Below, in pieces: positions 52,306 to 62,441 of a DNA stretch of 64,000 nt. This stretch comes from JAJRPT01 sp965661945 (GTDB taxonomy: Bacteria; Bacteroidota; Ignavibacteria; Kapaibacteriales; UBA2268). The position numbers and the translations under genes are program-made. The notes below the pieces were generated by a model that was not told the origin of the DNA, ran no database searches, and was given only the letters and a program-made list of their open reading frames with translations. Each line of letters begins with the position of its first letter. Position 1 is the first letter of the stretch. The stretch is taken from positions 186,001 through 250,000 of the forward strand of contig CBFIFP010000001.1 in assembly GCA_965661945.1 (NCBI GenBank), read 5' to 3'.

Positions 52306-53498
52306 TTTGCGTACTCATCTAATATTTTATCTAACTCTATAAATACAGATTCCCATGAATGAGTTTCAATTATATGTTTTCTAGCATTTTTACCAATATC
52401 AATAGCTTTATCTTTATTCTTTAGAAGCATTAAAGTAAGTTCTTTAAAGTCTTTCAAATCATCAGCTAAAACTATATCTTTTCCATTTTGAGCATTTATA
52501 CCTTGATTTCCAGTATGAGTTGTAACAACAGCCATACCACAAGACATTGCCTCTAACACTTTATTTTGAATACCAGTAGCACCCGAATGTGGATGTATAA
52601 ATATCATATTACTTTGGTAGTATGTTCTTACATCTGGTACATTTGGATAAATTTTAATATTTTTACTTTGCAACTTTAAAATATTTGCAGGCGGATTAGC
52701 ACCTACAATAGAAAAAATTATATCAGGAAATTCATTTAATATCACGGGTAATATATTTTTAACTATCTTATTAACCATCATCTGATTAGCCCAAATGTCT
52801 AATTTACCTAAGAATAGAAGTCCGCTTCTTTCAATTTCATTATTTTCAAATTTATCATCTGGTTTGAATTTATTAATCTCGGTGCCATTTGTCAATAGTC
52901 CAACATTTGATTTAGGGGATAATAGCTTAATCTGGGCAACATCAAAATCTGAAACTAGAGTTACCAAATCAAATTTTGTCATTATTTTAGGTTCATAATT
53001 TTTTAACTTTTTATAGTCCCACCAACGAACAAACTTTTGAATAAATGAGCTGCTTTCGCTATAAGATCTTTGTTGATAAATAGTTCTACAATCTTCTGCT
53101 ATTAATACCTTAGGAATATTTTTATTTTTAAGATATTCAGCCGTTCTCATAAAAAATGCAAAAGAAATATCGAAATCAAATTCACTTATTTTTTTATCTA
53201 CTATTTTTTTAAATTTATTGTCATAATAATATAATATTTCTAATGGTTTGTCAGAAAGCAAGTTTAATAATATCTGTAATGCCTTTAGTAGTGGGTTTAG
53301 TCTAACTACATCTAATTGTATATTTAATTTTTTTAACTCATTTGAAAGTTCTGTTATATCATCATTACCTTGATAAAAGGACACAAGATGTACCTCATTA
53401 TTTTTTGCAAGGTGTCTTAACAAGTTATAAGGTTTTATTCTATCTCCACCTACTAAAGGAAAAGGCAATCTAGGCGTTAAAAATAATATTTTTTTCAT
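52302..53498 (-). CDS. Family 1/4-type glycosyltransferase
   Basis: A 398-residue GT-B enzyme. The N-terminal MKKILFLTPRLPFPLVGGDR is the acceptor-side Rossmann start. The C-terminal part has LTNGTEINKF, FLGKLDIWAN, PHSGATGIQNKVLEAMSCGM (the donor-binding E-x7-E-like region) and THTGNQGI. It probably adds a sugar to a lipid-linked or surface glycan; donor and acceptor are unknown. It overlaps both neighbours by 4 nt (ATGA), the helicase upstream and the HAD phosphatase downstream. Confidence 0.85.
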   Translation of the reverse strand: MKKILFLTPRLPFPLVGGDRIKPYNLLRHLAKNNEVHLVSFYQGNDDITELSNELKKLNIQLDVVRLNPLLKALQILLNLLSDKPLEILYYYDNKFKKIVDKKISEFDFDISFAFFMRTAEYLKNKNIPKVLIAEDCRTIYQQRSYSESSSFIQKFVRWWDYKKLKNYEPKIMTKFDLVTLVSDFDVAQIKLLSPKSNVGLLTNGTEINKFKPDDKFENNEIERSGLLFLGKLDIWANQMMVNKIVKNILPVILNEFPDIIFSIVGANPPANILKLQSKNIKIYPNVPDVRTYYQSNMIFIHPHSGATGIQNKVLEAMSCGMAVVTTHTGNQGINAQNGKDIVLADDLKDFKELTLMLLKNKDKAIDIGKNARKHIIETHSWESVFIELDKILDEYAK

Positions 53499-55510
53499 TC
53501 TTCCTCAATTAATGTATATTTATCATAAGTACCCTCACCTGCATCATCAATAAATCTCGAGTATTTAGATAATACAAAACCACTTTCTCTATCGAAAATA
53601 TTAGTTGGATAAATTATTAATAATGAATCTTTAGATCTTGTTGTTGCAACATAAAATAGTCTTCGCTCCTCTTCAATGTCTTCAAGATTATCTGCTGATT
53701 TTGAAGAAGGAAATCGTCCATCTAATGCCCAAATTAAAATAACTTTGTTCCATTCTAATCCTTTTGCGGAGTGAATAGTAGATAAAGTTACAAATTCATC
53801 TTCATTATTTTCCGCTTCTATATCCTCTACAGAGGCTATCGCAGGATCAATAGATAAATCATTAAGAAAGTGTTCTAAGGTTTTATATCTTTCAGCAATA
53901 GAAATTAGCGTTTGCAAATCTTGCTTTCTTTTATTCTCATTATCATAAATTTCTTCAAGAATTGGAGTATAATACTCAATCAATTTTGTAATTATAACTA
54001 TTAAATCTTGGTCTTTAGTTTTTCTGATATTATTTAAAAAACCGAGCATAATAATAATATCCTCTTTTGCTTTGACTCTTGTTAAAGACTCAACGCATTC
54101 TACTATATTCTTATTTTCCGAAACTTCGTTGGTGATTTTAGTGATTGTTGCATTGCCAACACCTTTAATCAATTTTAATATTCTTGTTAAAGCAATTAAA
54201 TCTTTTTCATTAGAAATTACTTTAAGGTAAGCCAGTAAATCTTTTATATGAGATGACTCTATGAATTTCATACCGCCGAATTTTTTAAAAGGAATATTAG
54301 CTTTATTTAATTCAATTTCTAAATCAAATGAATGAAAGTTAGACCTAAACAAAATCGCAGTGTCATTAAAACTATTACCTTCTTCTCTTTGTTCCAATAG
54401 ATGTTGAACAATAAAAAGAGATTGTTGTCTTTCGTTTTTAGTGGATAGTATAATTGGTTTTTCACCATCTTCTTTATTTGAAAACAAACTCTTTTTATAA
54501 GAAAAATTTGATTTATTAATTATATCATTCGTGAAATTTAGAATCTGATTAGTACTTCTATAATTTTCTTCAATTTTATAAATCTTACACTCAGAAAATG
54601 ATTTTGGATAAAAAATTATATTTTGGTGTTCAGCTCCCCTAAATGAATATATAGATTGGGAGTCATCACCAACTACCATAATATTTGATGAATCATTTCC
54701 TAACATCATTACAATTTCGTGCTGCAATCTATTAGAGTCTTGATATTCATCTATCATAATATGTGAGATATTATTAACTATTTCTTTTCTAATTTCTAAA
54801 TAATTTTTTAAAATAAAATGCAAATTTAAAAGTAAATCATCATAATCCATAATATTTGCATTTTTTTTGAAAACTTTATATTGGCTTGCAATCTTTTTAA
54901 TATCGTCAGTTTCATCGATAAAATATGGATATTGAGATAAGATTATGTCTTCAATACTTTCTTGTTTGTTAATAGACATTGAAATGATTTTTGAGATAAC
55001 TGATTTTTGTGGAAATCTTTTGGTCTTAAATTTTTTATTTGCAAGATAATTAGTTCTAATTAAATTAATTGTATCATCAGAATCACTTTGATCTATAATA
55101 TTAAAATTTTCAATATTTAACTTATTGGCATATTTTCTGAGAATGTTAAGAGCGAAAGAATGATATGTACCAGCAAAAATTTTATTACATCTACCATCTA
55201 ATAAATTAGAAGCTCTTCGCTTCATTTCTTCTGCAGATTTTCTTGTAAAGGTCAAAAGTAATATTTTATTGGGGTCGGTGCCATCTTCAATTAACCTTGC
55301 AACTCTGTAAACTATAGTACGAGTTTTACCAGTACCAGCTCCAGCAATAACAAGTGAAGCACCTGTATTATGCATAACAGCGTCTAATTGACTTTGATTT
55401 AACTCACTTTTATAGTCAATTTGAAATTTTTTAGTAGAATTATCTTGCTTTTTTAAAACAAATTTTTTCAAATCAAGGTCTAAATTTTTGAGAAAAATAT
55501 TTATTATCAC
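53495..55510 (-). CDS. UvrD/PcrA-family DNA helicase
   Basis: A 671-residue SF1A helicase. Motifs in order: NQSQLDAVMHN (Q motif region), Walker A GAGTGKT (57-63), motif II MIDEYQDSN, motif III DDSQSIYSFRGAE, then STIHSAKGLEWNKVILI (motif V) and RRLFYVATTRSKDSL (motif VI). It translocates 3' to 5' on ssDNA and acts in repair or fork restart. The first start is a GTG at 55510, which would overlap the upstream TPR gene by 38 nt. The protein begins well before the Q motif, so a slightly later start is possible. It sits in an operon with glycan genes, an unusual company for a repair helicase. Confidence 0.92.
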   Translation of the reverse strand: MIINIFLKNLDLDLKKFVLKKQDNSTKKFQIDYKSELNQSQLDAVMHNTGASLVIAGAGTGKTRTIVYRVARLIEDGTDPNKILLLTFTRKSAEEMKRRASNLLDGRCNKIFAGTYHSFALNILRKYANKLNIENFNIIDQSDSDDTINLIRTNYLANKKFKTKRFPQKSVISKIISMSINKQESIEDIILSQYPYFIDETDDIKKIASQYKVFKKNANIMDYDDLLLNLHFILKNYLEIRKEIVNNISHIMIDEYQDSNRLQHEIVMMLGNDSSNIMVVGDDSQSIYSFRGAEHQNIIFYPKSFSECKIYKIEENYRSTNQILNFTNDIINKSNFSYKKSLFSNKEDGEKPIILSTKNERQQSLFIVQHLLEQREEGNSFNDTAILFRSNFHSFDLEIELNKANIPFKKFGGMKFIESSHIKDLLAYLKVISNEKDLIALTRILKLIKGVGNATITKITNEVSENKNIVECVESLTRVKAKEDIIIMLGFLNNIRKTKDQDLIVIITKLIEYYTPILEEIYDNENKRKQDLQTLISIAERYKTLEHFLNDLSIDPAIASVEDIEAENNEDEFVTLSTIHSAKGLEWNKVILIWALDGRFPSSKSADNLEDIEEERRLFYVATTRSKDSLLIIYPTNIFDRESGFVLSKYSRFIDDAGEGTYDKYTLIEEE

Positions 55511-56549
55511 TATTTATATCAATTCTGTTTGCTTCTTGCCATTTAATCAAGTTAATTATTTTTTCTCTATTTGAACCAGCGTAAGTTTTTATTTCATCTA
55601 TATTACCAGCACTAAATAAAAGATAATTATATGCTTCAAAATTATTTCTACCTTTTAAAATAGATTGAAATTCAAATACGACAATAGGATAAAATTGGTC
55701 ATTATTTTGCTCAATCCAAACTTTTAAAAATTCTTTTCTAAAATCATTAATCATTTTTATGGTTATTTCACCATCTAAATTAATATTTTTAATTACTTGA
55801 TTCGATATTTCTTGAAATTTATATAAAAATGGATATTCTACAGCATCATCAATTTTGAAATCTCCAACAAAAGAACTAAATTTTAAAATTTCAGAAAGCT
55901 TATATTCTTCAAAAACATTTTTATATATATCAAACATGATTCCGCTAGCTTCTTGTTTTTTATTATCATCGTTTGAAATGTTCATAAATATTTCCCCGTA
56001 GAGTAAAGCAACTATTTTAAAATCAGTATTTCTATAATACTTTAACAACTGAAAATAATTTTTGTCATAATATGGGTCAACATATATACCTTTTTCCCAC
56101 AAATCTGCAGCTTCTTCCCTATCTTGCATACCTAATTTTGTAACCCCTAGTTCATAATACAAATTCCCTTGATCTTGGAATTTGAATAAGCCCTCGGTAA
56201 GAACAGCAACCGCTTTTGATTTCTCAGCTTCAAAGTCATAACATGAGCCAAGCAATTGATAATATTCGATTTTAGCATCAGTTTTAGAAACCAGTGGTTC
56301 TAATACCTCAATTGCTTCTCTAAACATTTTTTGTCGATAATATATAACGGCTCTTTCGTATCTAAAAATATCATCATTTGTGATTTTATAGATAGAATCT
56401 AAATATAGATGCGCTTTTTCAAACTCTCTTTCGTTGATCAACTTCATAGCTTTAGATTTATATTCATCATTTTGATTTTGCGATGATTGATTTTGCAATG
56501 AATATAAATTTATTACTAAAATTGGAATCAATATTAAAACAAATTTCAT
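55473..56549 (-). CDS. Exported TPR protein
   Basis: A 358-residue protein. A signal peptide covers ~1-17 (MKFVLILIPILVINLYS) without a lipobox, so it is likely periplasmic. About four to five TPR-like helical pairs occupy ~30-170 (for example AIEVLEPLVSKTDAKIEYYQ, YYELGVTKLGMQDREEAADL). The C-terminal half is helical with no named domain. TPR arrays mediate protein-protein contacts; the partner is unknown. It is the first gene of the minus-strand operon leading into the helicase and is divergent from serA. Confidence 0.75.
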   Translation of the reverse strand: MKFVLILIPILVINLYSLQNQSSQNQNDEYKSKAMKLINEREFEKAHLYLDSIYKITNDDIFRYERAVIYYRQKMFREAIEVLEPLVSKTDAKIEYYQLLGSCYDFEAEKSKAVAVLTEGLFKFQDQGNLYYELGVTKLGMQDREEAADLWEKGIYVDPYYDKNYFQLLKYYRNTDFKIVALLYGEIFMNISNDDNKKQEASGIMFDIYKNVFEEYKLSEILKFSSFVGDFKIDDAVEYPFLYKFQEISNQVIKNINLDGEITIKMINDFRKEFLKVWIEQNNDQFYPIVVFEFQSILKGRNNFEAYNYLLFSAGNIDEIKTYAGSNREKIINLIKWQEANRIDINSDNKYFSQKFRP

Positions 56550-56682
56550 TTTATTCCTTTATTATTTAACATTACTAAAATTTAAATTACAACATTTATT
56601 ACGTAATAATTAACAAAACGACTAAATATTAGCATATTTTTTTTAAATTTGTTAATTTAAAAATACAATTTAAGGTTTATTT

Positions 56683-57588
56683 ATGAAAATACTAATAAAT
56701 GATGGAATCGCTCCGGAAGGTGAAAAAATATTAATAGATGCGGGATATGAAGTAGATAATATTAAAATCCCTCAAAATGAACTACTTACTAAAATTCAAA
56801 GTTATGATGCTATCATTATTCGCTCTGCTACTCAAGTAAGAAAAGATTTAATTGATGTTTCTAATTTGAAGGTAATTGCTCGTAGTGGAGTTGGGTTAGA
56901 TAATATCGACGTTGAGTATGCTAAGTCAAAAGACATAAAAGTTGTAAACACTCCTGGTGCTTCTTCAATATCTGTTGCCGAACTTGCAATAGGACATTTA
57001 TTCGCAATTAATAGATTCTTAAATGTTAGTACTTCTTTAATGAAGCAAGGTCATTGGCCTAAAAAAGAATTTGCAGCTGGTAGAGAAGCTACTGGTAAAA
57101 CTATGGGAATAATTGGATTAGGTGCTATTGGTAAAGAAACAGCTAAACGCGCAAAAGGACTGATGATGAATGTAATTGCATTCGACCCTTTTGCAAAAGA
57201 AAATGAACTTGGAATACCAATGGTTTCCCAAGAAGAACTTTTTGCCAATTCTGATGTTATTTCATTACATATTCCATTTAACAAAGAAAAAGGTGCATTT
57301 TTATCATCAAATGAATTTGATCAAATGAAAGATGGAGTGATTATATTAAATTGTGCTCGAGGTGGAGTAGTTGATGAAAAAGCACTTTTAGATGCATTAA
57401 ATTCTGGTAAAGTTGCTGCTGCTGGTATTGATGTATTTATTAATGAGCCAACTACAGAAGCACAATCAGAACTTATTGCTCATAAAAACGTAAGTCTAAC
57501 ACCTCATATTGGAGCTTCAACTGATGAAGCGCAATTAAGGGTTAGTATTGAAATTGCCGAAAATGTTATAAATGCATTAAATAATTAA
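56683..57588 (+). CDS. serA: D-3-phosphoglycerate dehydrogenase (short form)
   Basis: An NAD-dependent enzyme at the start of serine synthesis. Seen: the substrate-side RSATQV and ARSGVGLDNID, the nucleotide loop GIIGLGAIGKETAKR (~142-156), and the catalytic R226 (NCARGGVVDE), E255 (NEP) and H275 (TPHIGAS). The 301-residue length shows it lacks the ACT regulatory domain, so serine feedback is not expected through that domain. AAGG and a short spacer precede the ATG. It opens the plus-strand train, 3 nt before the polyprenyl-phosphate sugar synthase. Confidence 0.9.
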   Translation: MKILINDGIAPEGEKILIDAGYEVDNIKIPQNELLTKIQSYDAIIIRSATQVRKDLIDVSNLKVIARSGVGLDNIDVEYAKSKDIKVVNTPGASSISVAELAIGHLFAINRFLNVSTSLMKQGHWPKKEFAAGREATGKTMGIIGLGAIGKETAKRAKGLMMNVIAFDPFAKENELGIPMVSQEELFANSDVISLHIPFNKEKGAFLSSNEFDQMKDGVIILNCARGGVVDEKALLDALNSGKVAAAGIDVFINEPTTEAQSELIAHKNVSLTPHIGASTDEAQLRVSIEIAENVINALNN

Positions 57589-57591
57589 TAA

Positions 57592-58308
57592 ATGAAATCA
57601 ATTATTGTAATACCAACTTACAACGAAAAAGAAAACATATTAAGACTTATAGAAAAAATACACTCTGTAGTCGAAGATATACATATTTTAGTAGTAGATG
57701 ACAACTCACCTGACAAAACAGGTGAGTTGGTTCTTAATTTAAAGCTAAAAGATGAAAGAATTCACCTTATTCAAAGAGAGGGTAAACTCGGTTTGGGAAC
57801 GGCTTATTGTAAAGGGTTCGAATATTGTTTAGAAAAAGGATTTGATTTTATATTTGAAATGGATGCTGATTTCTCTCACGACCCTATTGAAATTCCAAAT
57901 TTTTTGGAAGCAATAAAAGATAATGACTTAGTCCTTGGTTCTAGATATATCAAAGGTGTAAATGTTATTAATTGGCCTTTAAAACGATTGCTTTTAAGTT
58001 ATTTTGCAAATATGTACACTCGGTTTATTACAGGAATGAAAATAAAAGATGCAACGGGTGGTTTTAAATGTTTTAGAGCATCTTTACTTTCTAAAATTGA
58101 TTTAACTTCAGTTAAAACTAATGGTTATGGGTTTCAAATAGAGATGACCTATAGGATTTGGAAACTCGGTGGCAGAATTAAAGAAATTCCTATTATTTTT
58201 GTTGATAGAGTTGAAGGAGTTTCAAAAATGAACAAAAAAATAATTTGGGAAGCAGTTTTTATGGTATGGAAACTAAAACTTGGATTAGTTAGATTAAAAA
58301 CTAAATAA
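57592..58308 (+). CDS. Polyprenol-phosphate mannose synthase-like GT2
   Basis: A 238-residue family 2 glycosyltransferase of the DPM1 type. IVIPTYNEKENI begins the fold, followed by VDDNSPDKT, the metal motif MDADFSHDP, and DATGGFKCFRA in the acceptor region. It makes a polyprenyl-phosphate hexose donor on the cytosolic face of the membrane for later use in glycan synthesis. No C-terminal membrane segments are visible, as in the short DPM1 form. It starts 3 nt after serA and precedes the fused GT2 protein by 27 nt. Confidence 0.88.
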   Translation: MKSIIVIPTYNEKENILRLIEKIHSVVEDIHILVVDDNSPDKTGELVLNLKLKDERIHLIQREGKLGLGTAYCKGFEYCLEKGFDFIFEMDADFSHDPIEIPNFLEAIKDNDLVLGSRYIKGVNVINWPLKRLLLSYFANMYTRFITGMKIKDATGGFKCFRASLLSKIDLTSVKTNGYGFQIEMTYRIWKLGGRIKEIPIIFVDRVEGVSKMNKKIIWEAVFMVWKLKLGLVRLKTK

Positions 58309-58335
58309 TATTATTCTTCTAATACAAAAAAAGAA

Positions 58336-60195
58336 TTGTTAGATAAAATTAAAATATCAATAGTCATCGTTAATTACAATGTTAGAGATTTTCTCAATAA
58401 TTGTATTGAATCCATATATAAATCTAAAACTAATTTAACTTATGAAGTTATAGTTGTTGATAATAATTCACAAGATAACTCTGTTCCACTTTTATCACCT
58501 AAATTTCCTGATGTTAAATTTATTCAGCTTAATGATAATCTTGGTTTTAGCAAAGCTAATAATATTGGGTTTGAAAATTCAAGTGGTGAATTTGTATTAA
58601 TTCTAAATCCAGATACACTTCTTCAGCCAGATACATTACAAAAGATGTATGATTTCCTCAAAAATGATGAAACAATTGGAGCAGCAGGTTGTAAAGTTTT
58701 GAATGGAGACTTAACTTTTCAACTTCCTTGCAGAAGATCCTTCCCCACTCCTTGGAATTCTTTTTGTAAACTATTTGGACTTCAAAAGGTATTTCCATCA
58801 GTAAAAGCTTTTTCTGAATATAATTTAACATATAAAAATATTGATGATACCTATGAGGTAGATGCACTTATTGGTGCATTTATTTTTGCTAGAAAAAATG
58901 TTGTTGATGAAATTGGTGGCTTTGATGAAAGTTATTTTATGTATGGAGAAGACTTAGACTTTTGTTTTAAAATTAAAAAAGCAGGATATAAAATTTTTTA
59001 TTTTAGTCAGACTAATATCATACATTTTAAAGGAGAAAGTACAAGAAGAAGTAGCATTAATGAAGTGAAACATTTTTATGAAGCAATGCAAATTTTTGTA
59101 AAAAAACATTATAATTCTTCTTTTTTCTTCTTATTATTTTTAAAATTTGGAATAAAAGTTAGAGAGGTACTGTCATATTTTATAAAATATAGAAGAGATT
59201 TTGCATTTTTTATACTTGATATTATATTATTAATAGTATTATTTCCTATTGCTAATAAAATAAGGTACGGTTATTCAATTGGTTATCCAGAAGAAAATTA
59301 TAATATTTACTTAATAGTTTTGATGATTTTTGGAATTACATCTCAATTTCTTTCTGGAAATTATTTTGAAAGAGATTATAGTTTTAGAAAAAATATTCTC
59401 TCTGGTTTAATGATGATGCTGGGTGTTGGTTTCTTTATTTATTTAATTCGTGGATTTGATTTAAGTAGAATTGTACTTTTTATCACATCAATATCCTTTA
59501 TAACTTTAAATTATTTTTATAGAAAATATTTTATCGCAAATAAAAACTCCAAAAATTTATCAGAATACCTAATTGTAGGAAAAAATGAGTTAAGCCAAAA
59601 AGTATCAAATTTTTTTAAAATAAAATCTATTGAACATACGGTTTCAGAAAATAAAAATGAAACTTATAATATTCTTAAAAACAAAAAAACTCAATTAAAT
59701 ATTTTGCTTTGTGAAGACTATGATATAATTGATTTCAAACAACAGTTCAAATCATATTCCGAAAATATTAACTCAATAACTCAAATTAATAATTATAAAG
59801 ATTTTACCTTTAAGTTTTCTATTTCTAATTCGTTAAGTTCAAATATTATATTCCATAATTCAAAATTAGACCTGTTGAGAATTAAATTTTTAAAAAGATT
59901 TGTAGATATTTTTGTATCTTTGCTATTGTTATTTATCGGATTTGCTTTTTTATTTCTAAAAAATGGAAGATTTGCCAAAGTTTTCGGACTTTTAAAAGGT
60001 GATTTAACGTTGATAGGCATAAAAAATGGAGCAAAATTATTCAATTACAATGAGGGCATTTTTTCATTAGTAGAACTTAATGAAAATATTTCAAAAGAAG
60101 AACAAGATGAATTAAATAAATATTATATAAATAATTATTCACTAACTTTAGATTTTGATATTTTTGTAAAATCTTTATTCAACAAAAAAGGGTAA
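58336..60195 (+). CDS. GT2 glycosyltransferase fused to a degenerate sugar-phosphate transferase
   Basis: A 619-residue fusion. Residues ~5-265 are a WbbL-like GT2 domain (SIVIVNYNVRDFLNN, VVDNNSQDN, ILNPDTLL, GGFDESYFMYGEDLDF). Residues ~280-400 contain several membrane helices like the N-terminal half of polyprenyl phosphosugar transferases. The C-terminus keeps only the two ends of the Bac_transf domain: KRFVDIFVSLLLLF, and LLKGDLTLIGIKN corresponding to the usual GD-L-SLVGPRP. The catalytic middle is missing, so phosphosugar transfer is unlikely to remain. The TTG start fits, as the first strand begins six residues later. It lies 3 nt before accA. Confidence 0.82.
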   Translation: MLDKIKISIVIVNYNVRDFLNNCIESIYKSKTNLTYEVIVVDNNSQDNSVPLLSPKFPDVKFIQLNDNLGFSKANNIGFENSSGEFVLILNPDTLLQPDTLQKMYDFLKNDETIGAAGCKVLNGDLTFQLPCRRSFPTPWNSFCKLFGLQKVFPSVKAFSEYNLTYKNIDDTYEVDALIGAFIFARKNVVDEIGGFDESYFMYGEDLDFCFKIKKAGYKIFYFSQTNIIHFKGESTRRSSINEVKHFYEAMQIFVKKHYNSSFFFLLFLKFGIKVREVLSYFIKYRRDFAFFILDIILLIVLFPIANKIRYGYSIGYPEENYNIYLIVLMIFGITSQFLSGNYFERDYSFRKNILSGLMMMLGVGFFIYLIRGFDLSRIVLFITSISFITLNYFYRKYFIANKNSKNLSEYLIVGKNELSQKVSNFFKIKSIEHTVSENKNETYNILKNKKTQLNILLCEDYDIIDFKQQFKSYSENINSITQINNYKDFTFKFSISNSLSSNIIFHNSKLDLLRIKFLKRFVDIFVSLLLLFIGFAFLFLKNGRFAKVFGLLKGDLTLIGIKNGAKLFNYNEGIFSLVELNENISKEEQDELNKYYINNYSLTLDFDIFVKSLFNKKG

Positions 60196-60198
60196 ATC

Positions 60199-61149
60199 GT
60201 GGCTAATTTAATTTTAGAATTTGAAAAACCAATTATTGACTTAGAAAATAAAATTAATGAAATGAAAGAAATGAGCGAAGAACTTGATTTAGGAGAACAA
60301 ATAACCTTGTTAGAAAACAAGGTTGATGACCTAAAACTTCAAGTTTATAAAAATTTAACCCGTTGGCAAAGAGTTCAAATCGCTCGTCATCCTGAAAGAC
60401 CAATAACATCAAACTATATAGAAAATTGCTTTGATGATTTTATTGAACTTCACGGAGATAGAAAATTTAAAGATGACCCTGCTATTATGGGTGGTATGGC
60501 AAATATAGATAATCAACCTGTTATGGTAGTGGGTCACCAAAAAGGGCGTGATACAAAATCGAATTTATATCGAAATTTTGGTATGCCTAATCCAGAAGGA
60601 TATAGAAAAGCCCAACGACTTTTTAAACTTGCTGAAAAGTTTAATAAACCAATCATTGCTTTTTTAGATACACCTGGTGCATATCCTGGAATAGAAGCCG
60701 AAGAAAGAGGTCAAGCCCAAGCAATAGCTGATAACTTGCTAGTTATGAGCAAATTAACTGTTCCGATTATAGTAATTGTAATTGGCGAAGGAGCTTCTGG
60801 CGGCGCGATAGGTATTGGAGTCGGTGATAGAGTTTTAATGCTTGAAAACGCATGGTACTCAGTTATTGCACCTGAGTCTTGTTCATCAATTTTATGGAGA
60901 AGTTGGGAATTTAAAGAGCAAGCTGCTGAATCATTAAAACTAACGGCACCAGATCTTAAAGAGCACAATATAATTGATGATATTATACCGGAACCTGTTG
61001 GTGGGGCTCATAAAAATCATAAACAAATGTTTAAGATTATGAAAGAAACAATATTAAACGAACTCAAATCTCTTAATAAAATTAAAATTGATAAACTTGT
61101 TAATCAACGTCAAGAAAAATTTTTAAAAATGGGATATTGGGAAGATTAA
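60199..61149 (+). CDS. accA: Acetyl-CoA carboxylase carboxyltransferase subunit alpha
   Basis: A 316-residue AccA that transfers carboxyl from carboxybiotin to acetyl-CoA, the first step of fatty acid synthesis, together with AccD (not in the window). Seen: an N-terminal helical pair, then HGDRKFKDDPAI, GHQKGRDTK, FLDTPGAYPGIEAEERGQ, GEGASGGAIGIG and WYSVIAPESCSSILW. The start is a GTG only 3 nt after the glycosyltransferase fusion. It belongs to the plus-strand train and is followed after 5 nt by the amidase. Confidence 0.96.
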   Translation: MANLILEFEKPIIDLENKINEMKEMSEELDLGEQITLLENKVDDLKLQVYKNLTRWQRVQIARHPERPITSNYIENCFDDFIELHGDRKFKDDPAIMGGMANIDNQPVMVVGHQKGRDTKSNLYRNFGMPNPEGYRKAQRLFKLAEKFNKPIIAFLDTPGAYPGIEAEERGQAQAIADNLLVMSKLTVPIIVIVIGEGASGGAIGIGVGDRVLMLENAWYSVIAPESCSSILWRSWEFKEQAAESLKLTAPDLKEHNIIDDIIPEPVGGAHKNHKQMFKIMKETILNELKSLNKIKIDKLVNQRQEKFLKMGYWED

Positions 61150-61154
61150 TATTT

Positions 61155-62312
61155 ATGGCTCTATTATATTTCTTAATATCATTCAACTTTTCAGTTTTTT
61201 CACAAGATTATTTAGAAGTTAAAGCTAAATCTGGAGATGGGCTTATAACTCTTTTTGAAAGATATGGTATTGCAAACACTAATGAAAATGTGAATAGTTT
61301 TAAAGAGATTAACAACTTAACTAAAACTATACTAATCTTAGGTAAACAATATAAATTACCAATTTTAGTATATATATATAACGATAAATCTATTAGAACT
61401 ACCATTGGGAATAATGATTATAAATATGCTTTATCGATTCAAAAGTACAATGAAGAGTTAGTAAGAAAAAAAATTAAACCTCAAGATTTCAGAGTTGATA
61501 AGCATCTTTGGATTCCACTACATTTTAATCCAACACAAACAATTATTCCGAAAAAAGAAATTGTTTTAAGAGAAAGAAATTACCCAATTTTTGGAAAAAA
61601 ACACGAAACAGTTAAAGAACTAGACAACTCCCTGTATGATTGTGCTTTTTATTTAATCTCTGGTCATGGTGGTCCTGACCCAGGAGCACAAGCTCAAAAA
61701 AATGGACACACTTTATCCGAAGATGAGTATGCTTATGATGTGGTTTTAAGATTAGCAAAAGAATTAATAAAACATGGAGCTGAAGTTTATATAATTGTTC
61801 AAGATCCTAACGATGGTATAAGAGAAGATATTTTTTTACAAAATAGTAAAAATGAATTTTATTTAGGTGGAAAGGAAATTAATCGTGATCAAAGACAAAG
61901 ATTGAAAGACAGAAGTAGCATCGTAAATGAACTTTACAATACAAACCCATCTCAAAAGAAAAATCATCATGCTATATCCATTCATGTTGACTCTAGAATT
62001 ACAAAAGATAAGCAAATTGATATATTCTTTTATCACGCCCCGAGTAGCAGCGAAGGAGAATTAATTGCAAATACCTTGTTAAATACAATATCAAAAAAAT
62101 ATAATGAAGCTCAACCAGGAAGGGGATACGAGGGTTCTGTTTCTAACAGGAACTTATATGTTTTAAGACATACAATCCCGGTAATGACATTTATTGAATT
62201 AGGAAACATACAAAATTATCGAGACCAACAAAGAATCTTAAATCCTAACAATCGTCAAGCAATCGCAAATTGGTTAACTGATGGTATTTTAGATTATTAC
62301 AGAAGCAGATAG
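61155..62312 (+). CDS. N-acetylmuramoyl-L-alanine amidase (Amidase_3)
   Basis: A ~385-residue exported cell-wall hydrolase that cleaves the amide bond between MurNAc and the stem peptide. The chosen ATG begins a signal peptide (MALLYFLISFNFSVFS, then QDYLEV). A TTG at 61137 would overlap accA by 13 nt and is less likely. A LysM-like or linker region fills ~20-150. The catalytic domain has zinc ligands in SGHGGPDPGA, the Glu in EDEYAYDV, His in SIHVDS, and the catalytic Glu in MTFIELGNIQNY. All key residues are intact. Symbol amiC or similar would be a guess. Confidence 0.92.
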   Translation: MALLYFLISFNFSVFSQDYLEVKAKSGDGLITLFERYGIANTNENVNSFKEINNLTKTILILGKQYKLPILVYIYNDKSIRTTIGNNDYKYALSIQKYNEELVRKKIKPQDFRVDKHLWIPLHFNPTQTIIPKKEIVLRERNYPIFGKKHETVKELDNSLYDCAFYLISGHGGPDPGAQAQKNGHTLSEDEYAYDVVLRLAKELIKHGAEVYIIVQDPNDGIREDIFLQNSKNEFYLGGKEINRDQRQRLKDRSSIVNELYNTNPSQKKNHHAISIHVDSRITKDKQIDIFFYHAPSSSEGELIANTLLNTISKKYNEAQPGRGYEGSVSNRNLYVLRHTIPVMTFIELGNIQNYRDQQRILNPNNRQAIANWLTDGILDYYRSR

Positions 62313-62441
62313 AGCTACAAATATCATTATTTCCTTAATTTACATAAAAATAATATTGCCACTTTTAATTCTTTGCTTTATTTATTTTAAAATATATAAT
62401 TATTTAGTTGTTATAAAAAAATTATATTCATAATTTTGAAT

